Source: Pseudomonadota bacterium | GTDB lineage: Bacteria > Myxococcota_A > UBA796 > CAJQPC01 | Reading direction: 5' to 3' | DNA: 64,000 bases | Assembly: GCA_024228935.1 (NCBI GenBank) | Contig: JAAESX010000192.1 | Location: forward strand, 1-64,000 | Part shown: piece after piece, positions 32,970 through 43,342 of the stretch | Numbering within the stretch: the stretch's first letter is position 1 | Layout of the letters: each line of letters begins with the position of its first letter | The notes under the pieces: generated by a model | What the model was told of the DNA's origin: nothing | Databases searched by the model: none | What the model saw: only the letters and a program-made list of their open reading frames with translations | Position numbers and translations under genes: made by a program

Positions 32970-34573
32970 CGCGGGATCCTATCCCGGGCCGCAGCCGCGA
33001 TGCCGTGCAGCGCCCGCACCTGGTCTCCGAAGGCCTGCGGCTGAGGCATCCGCTGCGCGATCGCGAGCATGGCGGCCTCGTCCCCTTCCTCCAGCTCGAG
33101 TGCCGCCTCGACGAGCGGCAGACGCGCGTCCTCGACCCCTCGGTGGGGCTCGACGATTCGGGCTGCACCCTCGAAGTCCCCCGTCTGGAGCGTCACGAGC
33201 GCGCGGAGACCCGCCAGTCGCGGGCTCGTGTCGCAGCCCTCGGTCAGCCCGACGGCATGCGCTGCGGCATCGAGGTCACCGACCTTCAAGGGAAGCCGCA
33301 CGGCCGGCCCGCACGCGTCGGCGTAGGGCACGGGGTGCTCCAACGCCCGGAGGAACCAAGGCCAGGCCTCTGCTGGGCGATCCGCTTCGGACAATGCGAA
33401 GCCGAAGCTCGTCCAGGAGTACGGGTTGGGCGTCGTCTCGGCCGCCGAGCCCCACAGCGACACGTCGTCGGCCCAGTCCGGTGTGCGCGCGGCGATGAGC
33501 CCGACCGCGACCAGGGCGACCGGGAGCGCACCCAGCGACGCACGGATGCGCGCAGGCCAGGCCGCAGCCAATGCCAGGGCGAGCCCACCGATGGGCAGGT
33601 AGAGATAGCGCTCGCCGAGCTGCCCGCGAACGGCGACCGTCAACAGCGCCGGGCCGAGGGCCAGTACGGCGAGGCCAAGCCCCGCGATGGCCAGGCGACC
33701 ACCACGACGGACAGCCAGGCCCGCGGCGACGACCCCAGCGAGCCAGGCGACACCCAGCGCGGCGAGGCCGTGATCGAGGTACTCGGCCGTCTCGCCGTTC
33801 GACAGAGGATGCGGCAGGAAGACCTTGAGCAGGTAGTGCCCGCCGACCTGGCCGAAGTTCCCGGCCAACCAGCCGAGCTGGCCCGTGTCCGGCACGCTCG
33901 CGCCTTCGATGCCGGCCCAGCTCCGGAGGCCGAACCAGACCGCGACCGCGCCCCCCGCGGCCACGTACCGAGCGCCACCGACCGGCCGACCGAAATGCGC
34001 CAGGTCCAGGAACAGCAGCAGGACGACCGCGAAGACCGCGCTCTCCTTGGAGAGCATCCCCAGCAGCACGAGCGCACCGCCGGCGGCGATCCGCGCCGGC
34101 GACGCGTCGCGGGGAAGCAGCGACGCGACCCCGGCGAACAGGAACGCTCCGGCCATCAGGTCGTTCCGCGCTGCGATCCAGATGACCGCCTCGCTCTGAA
34201 CGGGATGGAGCGCAAACAGCGCCACACCCACCCAGGCCGCCGCCGGGGCGACCAACTGCCTGAGCAGCGCGAACAGGGCTGCACAGCCCGCGAAATGCCA
34301 GAGCAGCGACTGCAGGTGATGACCCGCGGCAGACGCACCCCAGAGGGCCCGGTCGACCGCGAGGCTGAGCAGCATGACCGGTCGGTAGTAGCCGCTGTCG
34401 GACTCGGCCCCTCCCGCCGTCTGCCACAGGTCCGAGCGAAAGAACGCGCCGACGTTCGACAGCTCCGACGTGAGCAGGTTGTTCACGACCAGCGGCGTGT
34501 CGTCCCAGACGAACCCACAGAGCACACTCGGCCCATACGCCGCGGCCAGCGCCGCGACCAAGGCGACCGCCAC
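32966..34573 (-). CDS. TMTC-like GT-C membrane glycosyltransferase with TPRs
   Basis: 535 residues, GTG start. About ten membrane helices (about 1-345) followed by TPR-like repeats (about 355-535). Early FVWDDTPLVVNN carries the Asp-Asp pair (residues 24-25) expected in the first lumenal loop of GT-C enzymes. YYRPVMLLSLAVDRALWG, HPVQSEAVIWIAARNDLMAG and SKESAVF are TMTC/DUF1736 hallmarks. Such enzymes transfer mannose or similar sugars from a lipid donor to proteins at the periplasmic face. It lies just downstream of the pilin genes, so pilin glycosylation is conceivable but unproven. Confidence 0.75.
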   Translation of the reverse strand: MAVALVAALAAAYGPSVLCGFVWDDTPLVVNNLLTSELSNVGAFFRSDLWQTAGGAESDSGYYRPVMLLSLAVDRALWGASAAGHHLQSLLWHFAGCAALFALLRQLVAPAAAWVGVALFALHPVQSEAVIWIAARNDLMAGAFLFAGVASLLPRDASPARIAAGGALVLLGMLSKESAVFAVVLLLFLDLAHFGRPVGGARYVAAGGAVAVWFGLRSWAGIEGASVPDTGQLGWLAGNFGQVGGHYLLKVFLPHPLSNGETAEYLDHGLAALGVAWLAGVVAAGLAVRRGGRLAIAGLGLAVLALGPALLTVAVRGQLGERYLYLPIGGLALALAAAWPARIRASLGALPVALVAVGLIAARTPDWADDVSLWGSAAETTPNPYSWTSFGFALSEADRPAEAWPWFLRALEHPVPYADACGPAVRLPLKVGDLDAAAHAVGLTEGCDTSPRLAGLRALVTLQTGDFEGAARIVEPHRGVEDARLPLVEAALELEEGDEAAMLAIAQRMPQPQAFGDQVRALHGIAAAARDRIPR

Positions 34574-34598
34574 GACCCGCTCCGCTCCGGGGGTCAGC

Positions 34599-35075
34599 TC
34601 AGTAGACGTCGTTCTTCGTCAAGGGCTCGATGGCCCGCACATTGGTCGCGGTGTACTTCGAGAACACCTCGTCCCGATCCAGGTCCTGGATGCCGATGAC
34701 GGTGAACTCGCCGCCGTTCGACGTGGCTCGACCGGCGACCGTGACGACCTCGTAAGTCCCTCTCACCGCACCGTCGGGCAGGAATCCCAGGTGGTTGAAC
34801 CCGTCGTTCCCGGCGCCCCAACTGCGCGCAGACTTGCTGAGCGGCTCGGTCGGGTGGGGAGCGGCCGCGATGTACCCGTCGTAAAGGCCGTCGTACACGA
34901 ACTCAGCGTGCCGAACACTCGCCACGACGATCGGTAGCTCAGCCCGTTTGCTGCGGTACTGGACGGCCAGGAAGTTTGGAATGGCGATGGCCGCCAGGAT
35001 GCCGATGATGGCAACGACGATCATCAGCTCGACTAGGGTGAAGCCTTCCTGGCTTCGCTCCTGGTGCGCGTTCAT
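34599..35075 (-). CDS. Type IV pilin-like protein (second, downstream pilin)
   Basis: 158 residues, MNAHQERSQEGFTLVELMIV: leader of ten residues, cleavage before Phe, Glu at +5, hydrophobic helix to about residue 35. Globular part ends KYTATNVRAIEPLTKNDVY, closely parallel to the end of the upstream pilin, so the two are tandem paralogues. It lies after a strong terminator that separates it from the main pilin, so expression should be lower or independent. Confidence 0.9.
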   Translation of the reverse strand: MNAHQERSQEGFTLVELMIVVAIIGILAAIAIPNFLAVQYRSKRAELPIVVASVRHAEFVYDGLYDGYIAAAPHPTEPLSKSARSWGAGNDGFNHLGFLPDGAVRGTYEVVTVAGRATSNGGEFTVIGIQDLDRDEVFSKYTATNVRAIEPLTKNDVY

Positions 35076-35114
35076 GCCCAGACCCTAACAGACTGACGAC
35101 CCAAACGACAAAAC

Positions 35115-35140
35115 GGGCGGATGGTGTGAACCATCCGCCC
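35115..35140 (-). terminator. Rho-independent terminator after the main pilin gene
   Basis: GGGCGGATGG / CCATCCGCCC: perfect 10-bp stem, 6-nt loop, followed on the - strand by GTTTTGTCGTTTG. It lies 24 nt past the pilin stop, as is common for highly expressed pilin genes. Confidence 0.9.
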
Positions 35141-35163
35141 GCGTTGCCTTCAGGAAGAAAGAC

Positions 35164-35622
35164 TCAGTACGTGTCGTTCTTGTTGTTGAAGGTCGTGTTG
35201 ACGGACTTCGTCGCGGTGTAGCTCGCGAGGACGTCGTCGTCGTCGACATCGATGAGGCCCGTGACGATGAAGTCACCGCCGGGGGTGCTGGCGCCGGGCG
35301 CAGTGGTCGACACGGCGTACGAACCACGGGTGGGGCCATCGGGCTGCCAGCCGAGGGTGTCGTAACCGCTGCCCGTGGGCAGGAAGGTCTGGACCTTCTT
35401 GTTCAGCGTGAGACCGGGAGTGTTCCCGCACACGATGAAGTTGTCAAACGCGGCGTCGTAGCCCATCTCAGCGGTCTTGATACCGTCGACGTTGGCCGGG
35501 TTCTCAGCACGCTTGGCGCGGTACTGCATCTCGACGAAGTTCGGAATGGCGATCGCGGCCAGGATGCCGATAATGGCGACAACGATCATGAGCTCGACGA
35601 GGGTGAATCCCTTCTTGAACAT
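35164..35622 (-). CDS. pilA: Major type IV pilin
   Basis: 152 residues from ATG 35622 (GGAG 7 nt upstream). MFKKGFTLVELMIVVAIIGI: short basic leader, cleavage after Gly5, Glu at +5, then the conserved helix IGILAAIAIPNF. The globular domain has few Cys (one near residue 70). It lies directly downstream of pilR and of a sigma-54 promoter with two palindromic sites, and upstream of a strong terminator, as expected for the main pilin subunit. An in-frame TTG at 35637 is a less likely start. Confidence 0.95.
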   Translation of the reverse strand: MFKKGFTLVELMIVVAIIGILAAIAIPNFVEMQYRAKRAENPANVDGIKTAEMGYDAAFDNFIVCGNTPGLTLNKKVQTFLPTGSGYDTLGWQPDGPTRGSYAVSTTAPGASTPGGDFIVTGLIDVDDDDVLASYTATKSVNTTFNNKNDTY

Positions 35623-35688
35623 TTGGGTACTCCGCAATGGGGTGTGGTGGGTGGGGTCGCTCGTGCGTTCGAGGACACCCTCCCCTCA

Positions 35689-35705
35689 TACAAGATCCGT
35701 TCCAA
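35689..35705 (-). promoter_or_regulatory. Sigma-54 promoter of pilA
   Basis: TTGGAACGGATCTTGTA on the - strand matches TGGCACG-N4-TTGCW at all but two positions, with the GG retained. Transcription would start about 55 nt before the pilA ATG. PilR, a sigma-54 activator, is encoded immediately upstream. Confidence 0.7.
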
Positions 35706-35755
35706 CTTTCCCCCGACGTGATTTCAGCCACTTGACTAAGATCGATTGTTCGGAG

Positions 35756-35793
35756 TGACGAAAAACGTCAGATCGGACTGACAAAAAACGTCA
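35756..35793 (-). promoter_or_regulatory. Two 15-bp palindromic sites upstream of pilA, probable PilR enhancer
   Basis: TGACGAAAAACGTCA (35756-35770) and TGACAAAAAACGTCA (35779-35793), 23 bp apart and each followed by GATCG. They lie about 50-90 bp upstream of the -24 element, the usual place for a PilR enhancer. The T-runs on the - strand could also help terminate pilR. Confidence 0.6.
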
Positions 35794-35820
35794 GATCGAC
35801 GCGGAGCGTCTGTGGACGCG

Positions 35821-37230
35821 TCAACCCTCGTCCATGTCGTACTTCGCAAGCCGGTAACGGAAGCTCCGAAAGGACATCCCGAGCAGCTTCGCCGCCTTCG
35901 TCTTGTTCCCGTCTGCGGTGTCCAGGGCTGCGACGAGGTAGCCGCGCTCGAAGTCCGACAGAAGGGTGTCCAGGTCCACGCCCTCTGGCGGGAACTCGGT
36001 CGACCGGGGCGTGTGGTCCTGCGAAGAGCCGGAGCTCTCGAGGCGCTTGACCAGGCGACGCGGGAGTGAGTTCAGGGTGACCAGGTTCTCCTGCTCCAGA
36101 GCGACCGCCCCCTCCATGGCGTTCTGGAGCTCGCGGACGTTTCCGGGCCAGGAGTACGCCTCGACGACGAAGAGCGCATCGTCGGCGACCCCCCGAACGT
36201 TCTTCCCGTACTCCTTGGCGTACCGCTGGACGAAGTGGTCGCAGAGCAGCCGGACATCCCCCCGGCGAGCCCGCAGCGGCGGCAGCTCGATCTTCACGAC
36301 GTTGAGCCGGTAAAAGAGGTCCTCGCGGAACCGACCGGCCCGGACCTCCTCCTCGAGGTCACGGTTCGTGGCGGCCACGATCCGTACGTCCACATCCCGC
36401 TCCATCGTGTCGCCGACCGCGACGACCTTCCGCTCGGCGATGGCCCGCAGGAGCTTGACCTGAGCGTGCAGCGGCATCTCGCCGACCTCGTCCAGGAACA
36501 GCGTGCCGGTGTGCGCCGCCCGGAAGAAGCCGTCCTTGTCGCGATTCGCGCCCGTGAACGCGCCCTTCTTGTAGCCGAAGAGCTCGGACTCGATGAGCGT
36601 CTCCGGGATGGCGCCACAGTTCACAGCGACGAACGGCTTGCTGGCCCGCGGCCCCGAGTAGTGGATGGCCCGAGCCACCAGCTCCTTTCCCGTCCCGCTC
36701 TCACCGTGCACGAGGCAGGAGATCCGCGAGTCCTTCACGCGCCGCACCATGTCGTACACGGCCTCCATCGCCGGGCTGGTGCCGATGATGTTCTCGAACC
36801 CGTACTTGCCCTTGAGCTCGCGGCGGAGCTGGACGTTCTCCTCGACGAGCGCGCGCACGCCCAGCGCCTTGCGGATCACCAAGCGGAGCTCGTCGTTGTT
36901 GAAGGGCTTGAGGACGTAGTCGCTGGCACCCTCCTTCATGGCCTCGACCGCGCTCTCGGTGCTGCCGTACGCCGTCACCATGACGACCGGCACGTCCCGC
37001 GGGTGCCCAGCGGCGGCGCCTCGGACCTGACGGATGAGCTCCATGCCGTCCATGCCGGGCATCGTCAGGTCGGTGAGGACGAGGTCGTACGTCGAGGCGG
37101 CCAGCTTCACCAAGGCGTCTTCTCCCGAGGACGCGGTGTCCACCGAGTAGCCCTCGCGCTCGAGCAGGATGGCCAGGAACTCCCGCATGGAGAGCTCGTC
37201 GTCGACCACCAGGACGCGTTCGTCAGCCAC
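35821..37230 (-). CDS. pilR: PilR, sigma-54-dependent response regulator
   Basis: 469 residues from GTG 37230 (GGAG 7 nt upstream, overlapping the pilS end). Receiver domain about 1-120 with phospho-acceptor Asp54 in LVLTDLTMPGMDG. AAA+ domain with Walker A GESGTGKE, the sigma-54 contact loop GAFTGAN and Walker B GTLFLDEVGEM. Fis-type C-terminal HTH (GNKTKAAKLLGMSFRSFRYR). It activates pilA from the sigma-54 promoter downstream. Confidence 0.96.
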   Translation of the reverse strand: MADERVLVVDDELSMREFLAILLEREGYSVDTASSGEDALVKLAASTYDLVLTDLTMPGMDGMELIRQVRGAAAGHPRDVPVVMVTAYGSTESAVEAMKEGASDYVLKPFNNDELRLVIRKALGVRALVEENVQLRRELKGKYGFENIIGTSPAMEAVYDMVRRVKDSRISCLVHGESGTGKELVARAIHYSGPRASKPFVAVNCGAIPETLIESELFGYKKGAFTGANRDKDGFFRAAHTGTLFLDEVGEMPLHAQVKLLRAIAERKVVAVGDTMERDVDVRIVAATNRDLEEEVRAGRFREDLFYRLNVVKIELPPLRARRGDVRLLCDHFVQRYAKEYGKNVRGVADDALFVVEAYSWPGNVRELQNAMEGAVALEQENLVTLNSLPRRLVKRLESSGSSQDHTPRSTEFPPEGVDLDTLLSDFERGYLVAALDTADGNKTKAAKLLGMSFRSFRYRLAKYDMDEG

Positions 37231-38779
37231 CTGCCTTCTCCTGTTCCTCGGCCCGTGCGGGTAGCCAGATTCCGAAGGTCGTGCCCTTCCCGAGCGTGCT
37301 GTGGACCCACACATCGCCGCCGTGCTGGCGAGCGACCCGCTCGACCGTCGCCAGACCCAGGCCGGTCCCACCCGCGCGCCGCGTGAAGAAGGGGTCGAAG
37401 ATGGAGTCGAGGTCCTCCTCGGCGATTCCAGTGCCCTCGTCGGTCACGAGCATGCGGACGCGGTCGCCGATCCGCTCGGCGCCCACCTGGATGGCGCCAC
37501 CCCGGGGCATGTGCTGCGCTGCGTTCAGCAGCAGGTTCCACAGCACGGTCTTCACCTGATCCCGGTCCAGGAAGAGCGGGTCCAGCGGGCGCGGCTCGAA
37601 CGCGACGACCACGTTGTCGGCGTACCGCGGGTCGGCACGGAACGCATCGACCACGTCACCGATCAGGCCGTTCACGTCGGTGTCGATCCTCCGGAGCTCG
37701 GGGGGACTGCCGGCGTGCATGAAGTCGGTGACCAGGCGGTTCAGCCGATCGACCTCGCGTCCGATGATGGAGCGCAGCCGCTCGTCCCCACTCGACAGGT
37801 CCAGCAGCTGGATGGCGCCGGACAGCGACGTCAGCGGGTTCCGGATCTCGTGGGCGATACCAGCGGACAGCCGCCCGACAGCCGCGAGTCGCTCCTCGCG
37901 CGCGACCCGCAGCTGCATCGCCCGCAGGTCGGTGATGTCCTCCATCGTCAGGACGCTCTGCTCGCCTACGGTGGAACGGGTCAGCAGGATGTCGCGGCGG
38001 TTGGTGTCCGCCCCGACTCGGACCTCCCAGACCCGGTCGTCCGACTCGTCGTACCCGGGCACGACGTCGGCCACGACCTCGGCGTCCAGGTCGGGGAACA
38101 GCTCGCGCGCGACCCGGTTCGCGCTGCGGAGCCGTCCATCCGTGTCCACCAGCGCCAGCCCGGACCGGATGCTCTCGAGGACCTGGGACAGATCCGATGC
38201 CAGCGCCTCGGCCCGTCCGGTGGCCAGGGCGAGCTCCTCACCCGCTCGCCGGACACGCTGCGCCAGCTCGCCGGAGAGCAACGCCACCAGGAAGAAGCCC
38301 AGGATGTTGGTCGACACCACCGCCGCGGTGTTCCGGTCGGAGTCATCGGCCAACACCGCCGCCACGAACAGCAACGCGACGGCGTTGCAGACCGCAGCCA
38401 GGATGGCACCGCGTCGGTAGTCCAGCCACGCGCCACCGACGACAGCGATGGCGTAGAGGAGGGCGAACGGGCTCTGGACCCCGCCGAACGTGAAGACGAC
38501 GCCGGTGATGAGCACCGTGTCGCAGACGATCTGGTACGCCGAGTACGGGATAGGGTTGGCGGTCCGGCCCCACGCGAGACCGCTCGCGGACAGGCCGAGC
38601 ACCGCGTACATCCCGATGACGAGGACGACGAGCCGCCGGGCATCGGCGGGCGCATCGATCGAGTAGTCCGACAGGTACAGGATGCCCGTATAGATGAGCA
38701 TCCCGGTCGCCACGAGGAGGCGAACCAGGATGTATCGGACGATCCGCGCCCGCAGCTCTCGGACTCCGGCTTCGTTCAC
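37223..38779 (-). CDS. pilS: PilS, membrane sensor histidine kinase
   Basis: 518 residues from GTG 38779, 7 bp after the pilC stop, with GAGG upstream. Six predicted membrane helices (about 15-190), a PAS-like domain (about 215-300), HisKA with SAGIAHEIRNPLTSL (phospho-His), and an ATPase domain with NLLLNAAQHM, TDEGTGIAEEDLD and GGTGLGLATV. Overlaps pilR by 8 bp. In other bacteria PilS senses membrane pilin and controls PilR. Confidence 0.94.
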   Translation of the reverse strand: MNEAGVRELRARIVRYILVRLLVATGMLIYTGILYLSDYSIDAPADARRLVVLVIGMYAVLGLSASGLAWGRTANPIPYSAYQIVCDTVLITGVVFTFGGVQSPFALLYAIAVVGGAWLDYRRGAILAAVCNAVALLFVAAVLADDSDRNTAAVVSTNILGFFLVALLSGELAQRVRRAGEELALATGRAEALASDLSQVLESIRSGLALVDTDGRLRSANRVARELFPDLDAEVVADVVPGYDESDDRVWEVRVGADTNRRDILLTRSTVGEQSVLTMEDITDLRAMQLRVAREERLAAVGRLSAGIAHEIRNPLTSLSGAIQLLDLSSGDERLRSIIGREVDRLNRLVTDFMHAGSPPELRRIDTDVNGLIGDVVDAFRADPRYADNVVVAFEPRPLDPLFLDRDQVKTVLWNLLLNAAQHMPRGGAIQVGAERIGDRVRMLVTDEGTGIAEEDLDSIFDPFFTRRAGGTGLGLATVERVARQHGGDVWVHSTLGKGTTFGIWLPARAEEQEKAGG

Positions 38780-38786
38780 GCGAGCC

Positions 38787-40007
38787 TCAGCCGATGGACT
38801 GCGCCATCGAGAAGATCGGCAGGTACATCGCGATGACGAAGCCGCCGACGAACACGCCAAGGAAGACCATGATCATCGGCTCCATGAGCGATGTCAGGTT
38901 CTCGACCGACTGGTCGACCTCGTCGTCGTAGAAGTCGGCGATCTTGCTGAGCATGATGTCGAGCGCACCGGTGTTCTCACCGACGCTGATCATCTGGCAG
39001 ACCATCTCCGGGAACACCTTCGCTTCCGCGATCGGCTCGGCGATGGTGCGACCTTCGGAGATCGACTGTCGCGCCTTGAGGACGGCGTTCTCGATGATCT
39101 GGTTTCCAGCGGTCTTCGCGCAGATCTCGAGGCCATCGAGGATGGGGACGCCCGAGCTGACCATCGTTCCGAGCGTCCGGCAGAACCGGGCAACCGCGAC
39201 CTTTCGGATGAGGTCACCGAAGACGGGAGCACGCAGCAGCAACGCGTCGAGCGCGAGCTTGCCTTTGGGCGTCTTGTAGACGCGACCGACCGTGAAGTAG
39301 GTCACGACGATTCCACCGAGGATGAAGTACCAGCTGTCCTGCACGAAGTAGGACAGGTCGACGACGAACTGCGTCGGGGCCGGGAGCGCCGAACCGAACT
39401 CGGCGAACATGCCCTCGAAGGTCGGGACGACCTTGATCAGGAGGACGGCCGTGACGATGGCAGCGACGATCATGACGCCGATCGGGTAGGTCATGGCGCC
39501 CTTGACCTTCCGCTTCAGCTTCTCGTTCTTCTCCATGAACGACGCGAGGCGGTTCAGGATGGTGTCGAGGATACCGCCGATCTCACCGGCCGCGATCAGG
39601 TTGCGGAACAGCGGGTCGAACGTGTCGGGGAACTTCTTCAGCGCGTCTGCGAACGTCGTTCCGGACTCGACCGCGGCCTTCACCTCGGTCAGCTGCTCAC
39701 GCAGCGTCGGGTTCGGAGCCTGCTTGGCCTGGATGTCCAGACACTGGACCAGCGGCAGCCCCGAGTCGATCATCGTCGCGAACTGCCGCGTGAAGATGAC
39801 CAGGTCCTTCGTGGTGACCTTCTGCTTCAAGAACCCGATCTGCAGGTTCAGGTCGAGCGCACCGAAGCCCTTCTTCTCCTTCAGCGAGGAGGTCTGGATC
39901 TTCATCAGCCGGAGTCGAGCGCGCGCCGCGTCGAGGTCCGCCGCTTCGATGTCCCCCTTCTTGACTCCGCCGTCGGCTCCGCGACCTTCATAGGCGAACT
40001 TGGGCAT
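38787..40007 (-). CDS. pilC: PilC, type IV pilus inner-membrane platform protein
   Basis: 406 residues. Two GspF-type domains: TRQFATMIDSGLPLVQCLDI with GTTFADALKKFPDTFDPLFR, and CRTLGTMVSSGVPILDGLEI with VCQMISVGENTGALD. Three membrane helices. Anchors the PilB motor. GGAGG lies upstream of the ATG. It sits directly between pilB (91-bp gap) and pilS. Confidence 0.96.
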   Translation of the reverse strand: MPKFAYEGRGADGGVKKGDIEAADLDAARARLRLMKIQTSSLKEKKGFGALDLNLQIGFLKQKVTTKDLVIFTRQFATMIDSGLPLVQCLDIQAKQAPNPTLREQLTEVKAAVESGTTFADALKKFPDTFDPLFRNLIAAGEIGGILDTILNRLASFMEKNEKLKRKVKGAMTYPIGVMIVAAIVTAVLLIKVVPTFEGMFAEFGSALPAPTQFVVDLSYFVQDSWYFILGGIVVTYFTVGRVYKTPKGKLALDALLLRAPVFGDLIRKVAVARFCRTLGTMVSSGVPILDGLEICAKTAGNQIIENAVLKARQSISEGRTIAEPIAEAKVFPEMVCQMISVGENTGALDIMLSKIADFYDDEVDQSVENLTSLMEPMIMVFLGVFVGGFVIAMYLPIFSMAQSIG

Positions 40008-40097
40008 GGACGGGGCCTCCTGAGGCTGGTCAGGTCACCGCAGCACAGCACCGCGTGACAGAGAGGTACAAATTCTACGCGAGATCCACCAAGGACA

Positions 40098-41828
<1,731 letters not shown>

Positions 41829-41885
41829 GGAGAGGACCTCGTGGGTTGCCGGCGAATCCTACACCACCGGCCCCACGCAGGATCG

Positions 41886-42683
41886 CTAGCCCGCCACGCC
41901 CCACACCTTGGCCTGCGCGACGGCCACGAGCCGGTCTGCAGACGCGTGCGTCACGAGCACGCACATCATCATGCCGTCCTGCCAGAGAACCGCCGTCTGC
42001 CCATGCCGCTCGAAGACCTCGAGCGCGGGCAGACCATCCCGAGGGGGCTCGAGCACCTGGGTCGGCTCGAGCTCCGTGGGGAGCACGCCGGTCATGTGGC
42101 AGTCGAAGCGCTCGCCGTCAGCGTCCTCGTAGGTCACGAGCGTGCCGTGCTGGTGCGCGACGCCACCCACGACGGTCAGACCGATGCCTTCGAGGTCGGC
42201 GACCACCGCCATCGGCATCGTCAGCCCGCCATCCAGGAAAGCCTGCTTGAGCTCGGACGAGCTGGACGCCGGGATCCAGCCGTCGACGCGATCGACGTGC
42301 AGGTCAGCGCTGACCTGCGCGGCGTGCACGAGGTCCTCCTCGAAGTGCGGGAGGTCGGCGCTCTGGTTCGGGAGAAGCAGCGCCAGCGCGAGCAGCGCGG
42401 CACAGGCCAGCCCGACGACGAGCGGCCAGCCGCGGTTCGCCGGCTCGTCCGCACTCGGATCCGCCAGGGTCGAGGGCGGGGTCGGGGCGTCGAGGAGCAG
42501 GCCACCGGGGGCCGAGCCCGAGAGCGCGTCCGGGCACAGGTCGTTGCTCTCCGACAGCGCGGCGACGATGGCCGCCAGCTCGGGATCGGCCGCGACCGCG
42601 ACGCGCACCTGCTCCATGACCTCGTCGGGCAGGTCGCCGCACACGAAGCAGGGCAGCAGCTCCACCAGTTGGTTGCGGTCCAT
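41886..42683 (-). CDS. Anti-sigma-factor-like membrane protein
   Basis: 265 residues. The cytoplasmic part (about 1-90) has LVELLPCFVCGDLP, like the start of a zinc-containing anti-sigma domain but with no clear His ligand. One membrane helix (about 90-108; PLVVGLACAALLALALL), then a periplasmic domain (about 115-265) typical of anti-sigma factors (GVAHQHGTLVTYEDADGERF; WQDGMMMCVLVTHASADRL). Its ATG overlaps the last base of the sigma gene's region-4 frame (TGATG), so translation should be coupled to full-length sigma synthesis. Confidence 0.75.
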   Translation of the reverse strand: MDRNQLVELLPCFVCGDLPDEVMEQVRVAVAADPELAAIVAALSESNDLCPDALSGSAPGGLLLDAPTPPSTLADPSADEPANRGWPLVVGLACAALLALALLLPNQSADLPHFEEDLVHAAQVSADLHVDRVDGWIPASSSSELKQAFLDGGLTMPMAVVADLEGIGLTVVGGVAHQHGTLVTYEDADGERFDCHMTGVLPTELEPTQVLEPPRDGLPALEVFERHGQTAVLWQDGMMMCVLVTHASADRLVAVAQAKVWGVAG

Positions 42684-43218
42684 CACGTCCTCGACACCAT
42701 CAAGAGACGAAACGCGACTGCGGTCCGGACCTTACGCACGTCCATCTCGTCCTGACCCGAGTACCGCGCGATCTCCGCAGCGGCGCAGTGGCCCACGAGG
42801 TGGAAGATGTAGATCATGCGTTCCTTGCTGGTGGCACGCCCCAGCTCGGCGCGCATGCGCTCGCGCGCTTCGTCGTGCCGAGGTCGGAACGAGGTCGGAA
42901 CGAGGTCGGAACGAGGCCGGAACGAGGCCGGAACGAGGCCGACATCACGTCGCCTCGCTCCGCATGGATGCCTTCCTCAGCACCGGGTTGCATTCGATCC
43001 GCGATCCCGCCCCACAACAGCTCGAAGATCTGGTCACGCCAGCTCCGGTCGGTGGACAGTCCGGGGGCTCGCGACACCACCTGTTCGCGCAGCACGCGAA
43101 GCGCATCGATGGCGTCGGCCTCGCCGAGCAGCGCGCGCGCGATGGACCAGACCTCGTCCAGCGAGCCCTCCCACAGCTCGGCCAGAGCTGCCTGGACGCC
43201 TCCACGGGCGTCCCGCAA
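42683..43218 (-). pseudogene. ECF-type sigma factor gene interrupted by an 11-bp tandem repeat (probable phase-variable, OFF)
   Basis: The N-terminal frame (from TTG 43218 with GGAGG 8 nt upstream) encodes a region-2-like segment (SLDEVWSIARALLGEADAID) and ends at 42814 in an unrelated tail. The C-terminal frame encodes a region-4-like HTH (SKERMIYIFHLVGHCAAAEI, then VRKVRTAVAFRL) and stops at 42683, overlapping the anti-sigma start. The frames differ by 2 nt modulo 3, and the junction lies at the 11-bp repeat 42880-42941. Removing one unit joins them into 174 residues. Region assignments are by pattern only. An upstream ATG at 43311 is an alternative start. Confidence 0.8.
42880..42941. repeat. 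11-bp tandem repeat GAGGTCGGAAC, 5.6 copies
   Basis: Three copies of GAGGTCGGAAC, two of GAGGCCGGAAC and a partial sixth. It lies in the linker between the region-2 and region-4 parts of the sigma gene. Because 11 is not a multiple of 3, each gain or loss shifts the frame. Confidence 0.97.
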
Positions 43219-43342
43219 CAGGCGCACCTCCGCCAGTTCCAGCGCTGGGCTCAGCAGGGGATGCCTCCGAAGCCCAGAGCATACAGCCGGTGCCTGACAG
43301 CCGGACCGCATCGACTGGTAGGCTTCGCGCGAGGACGCTGCG

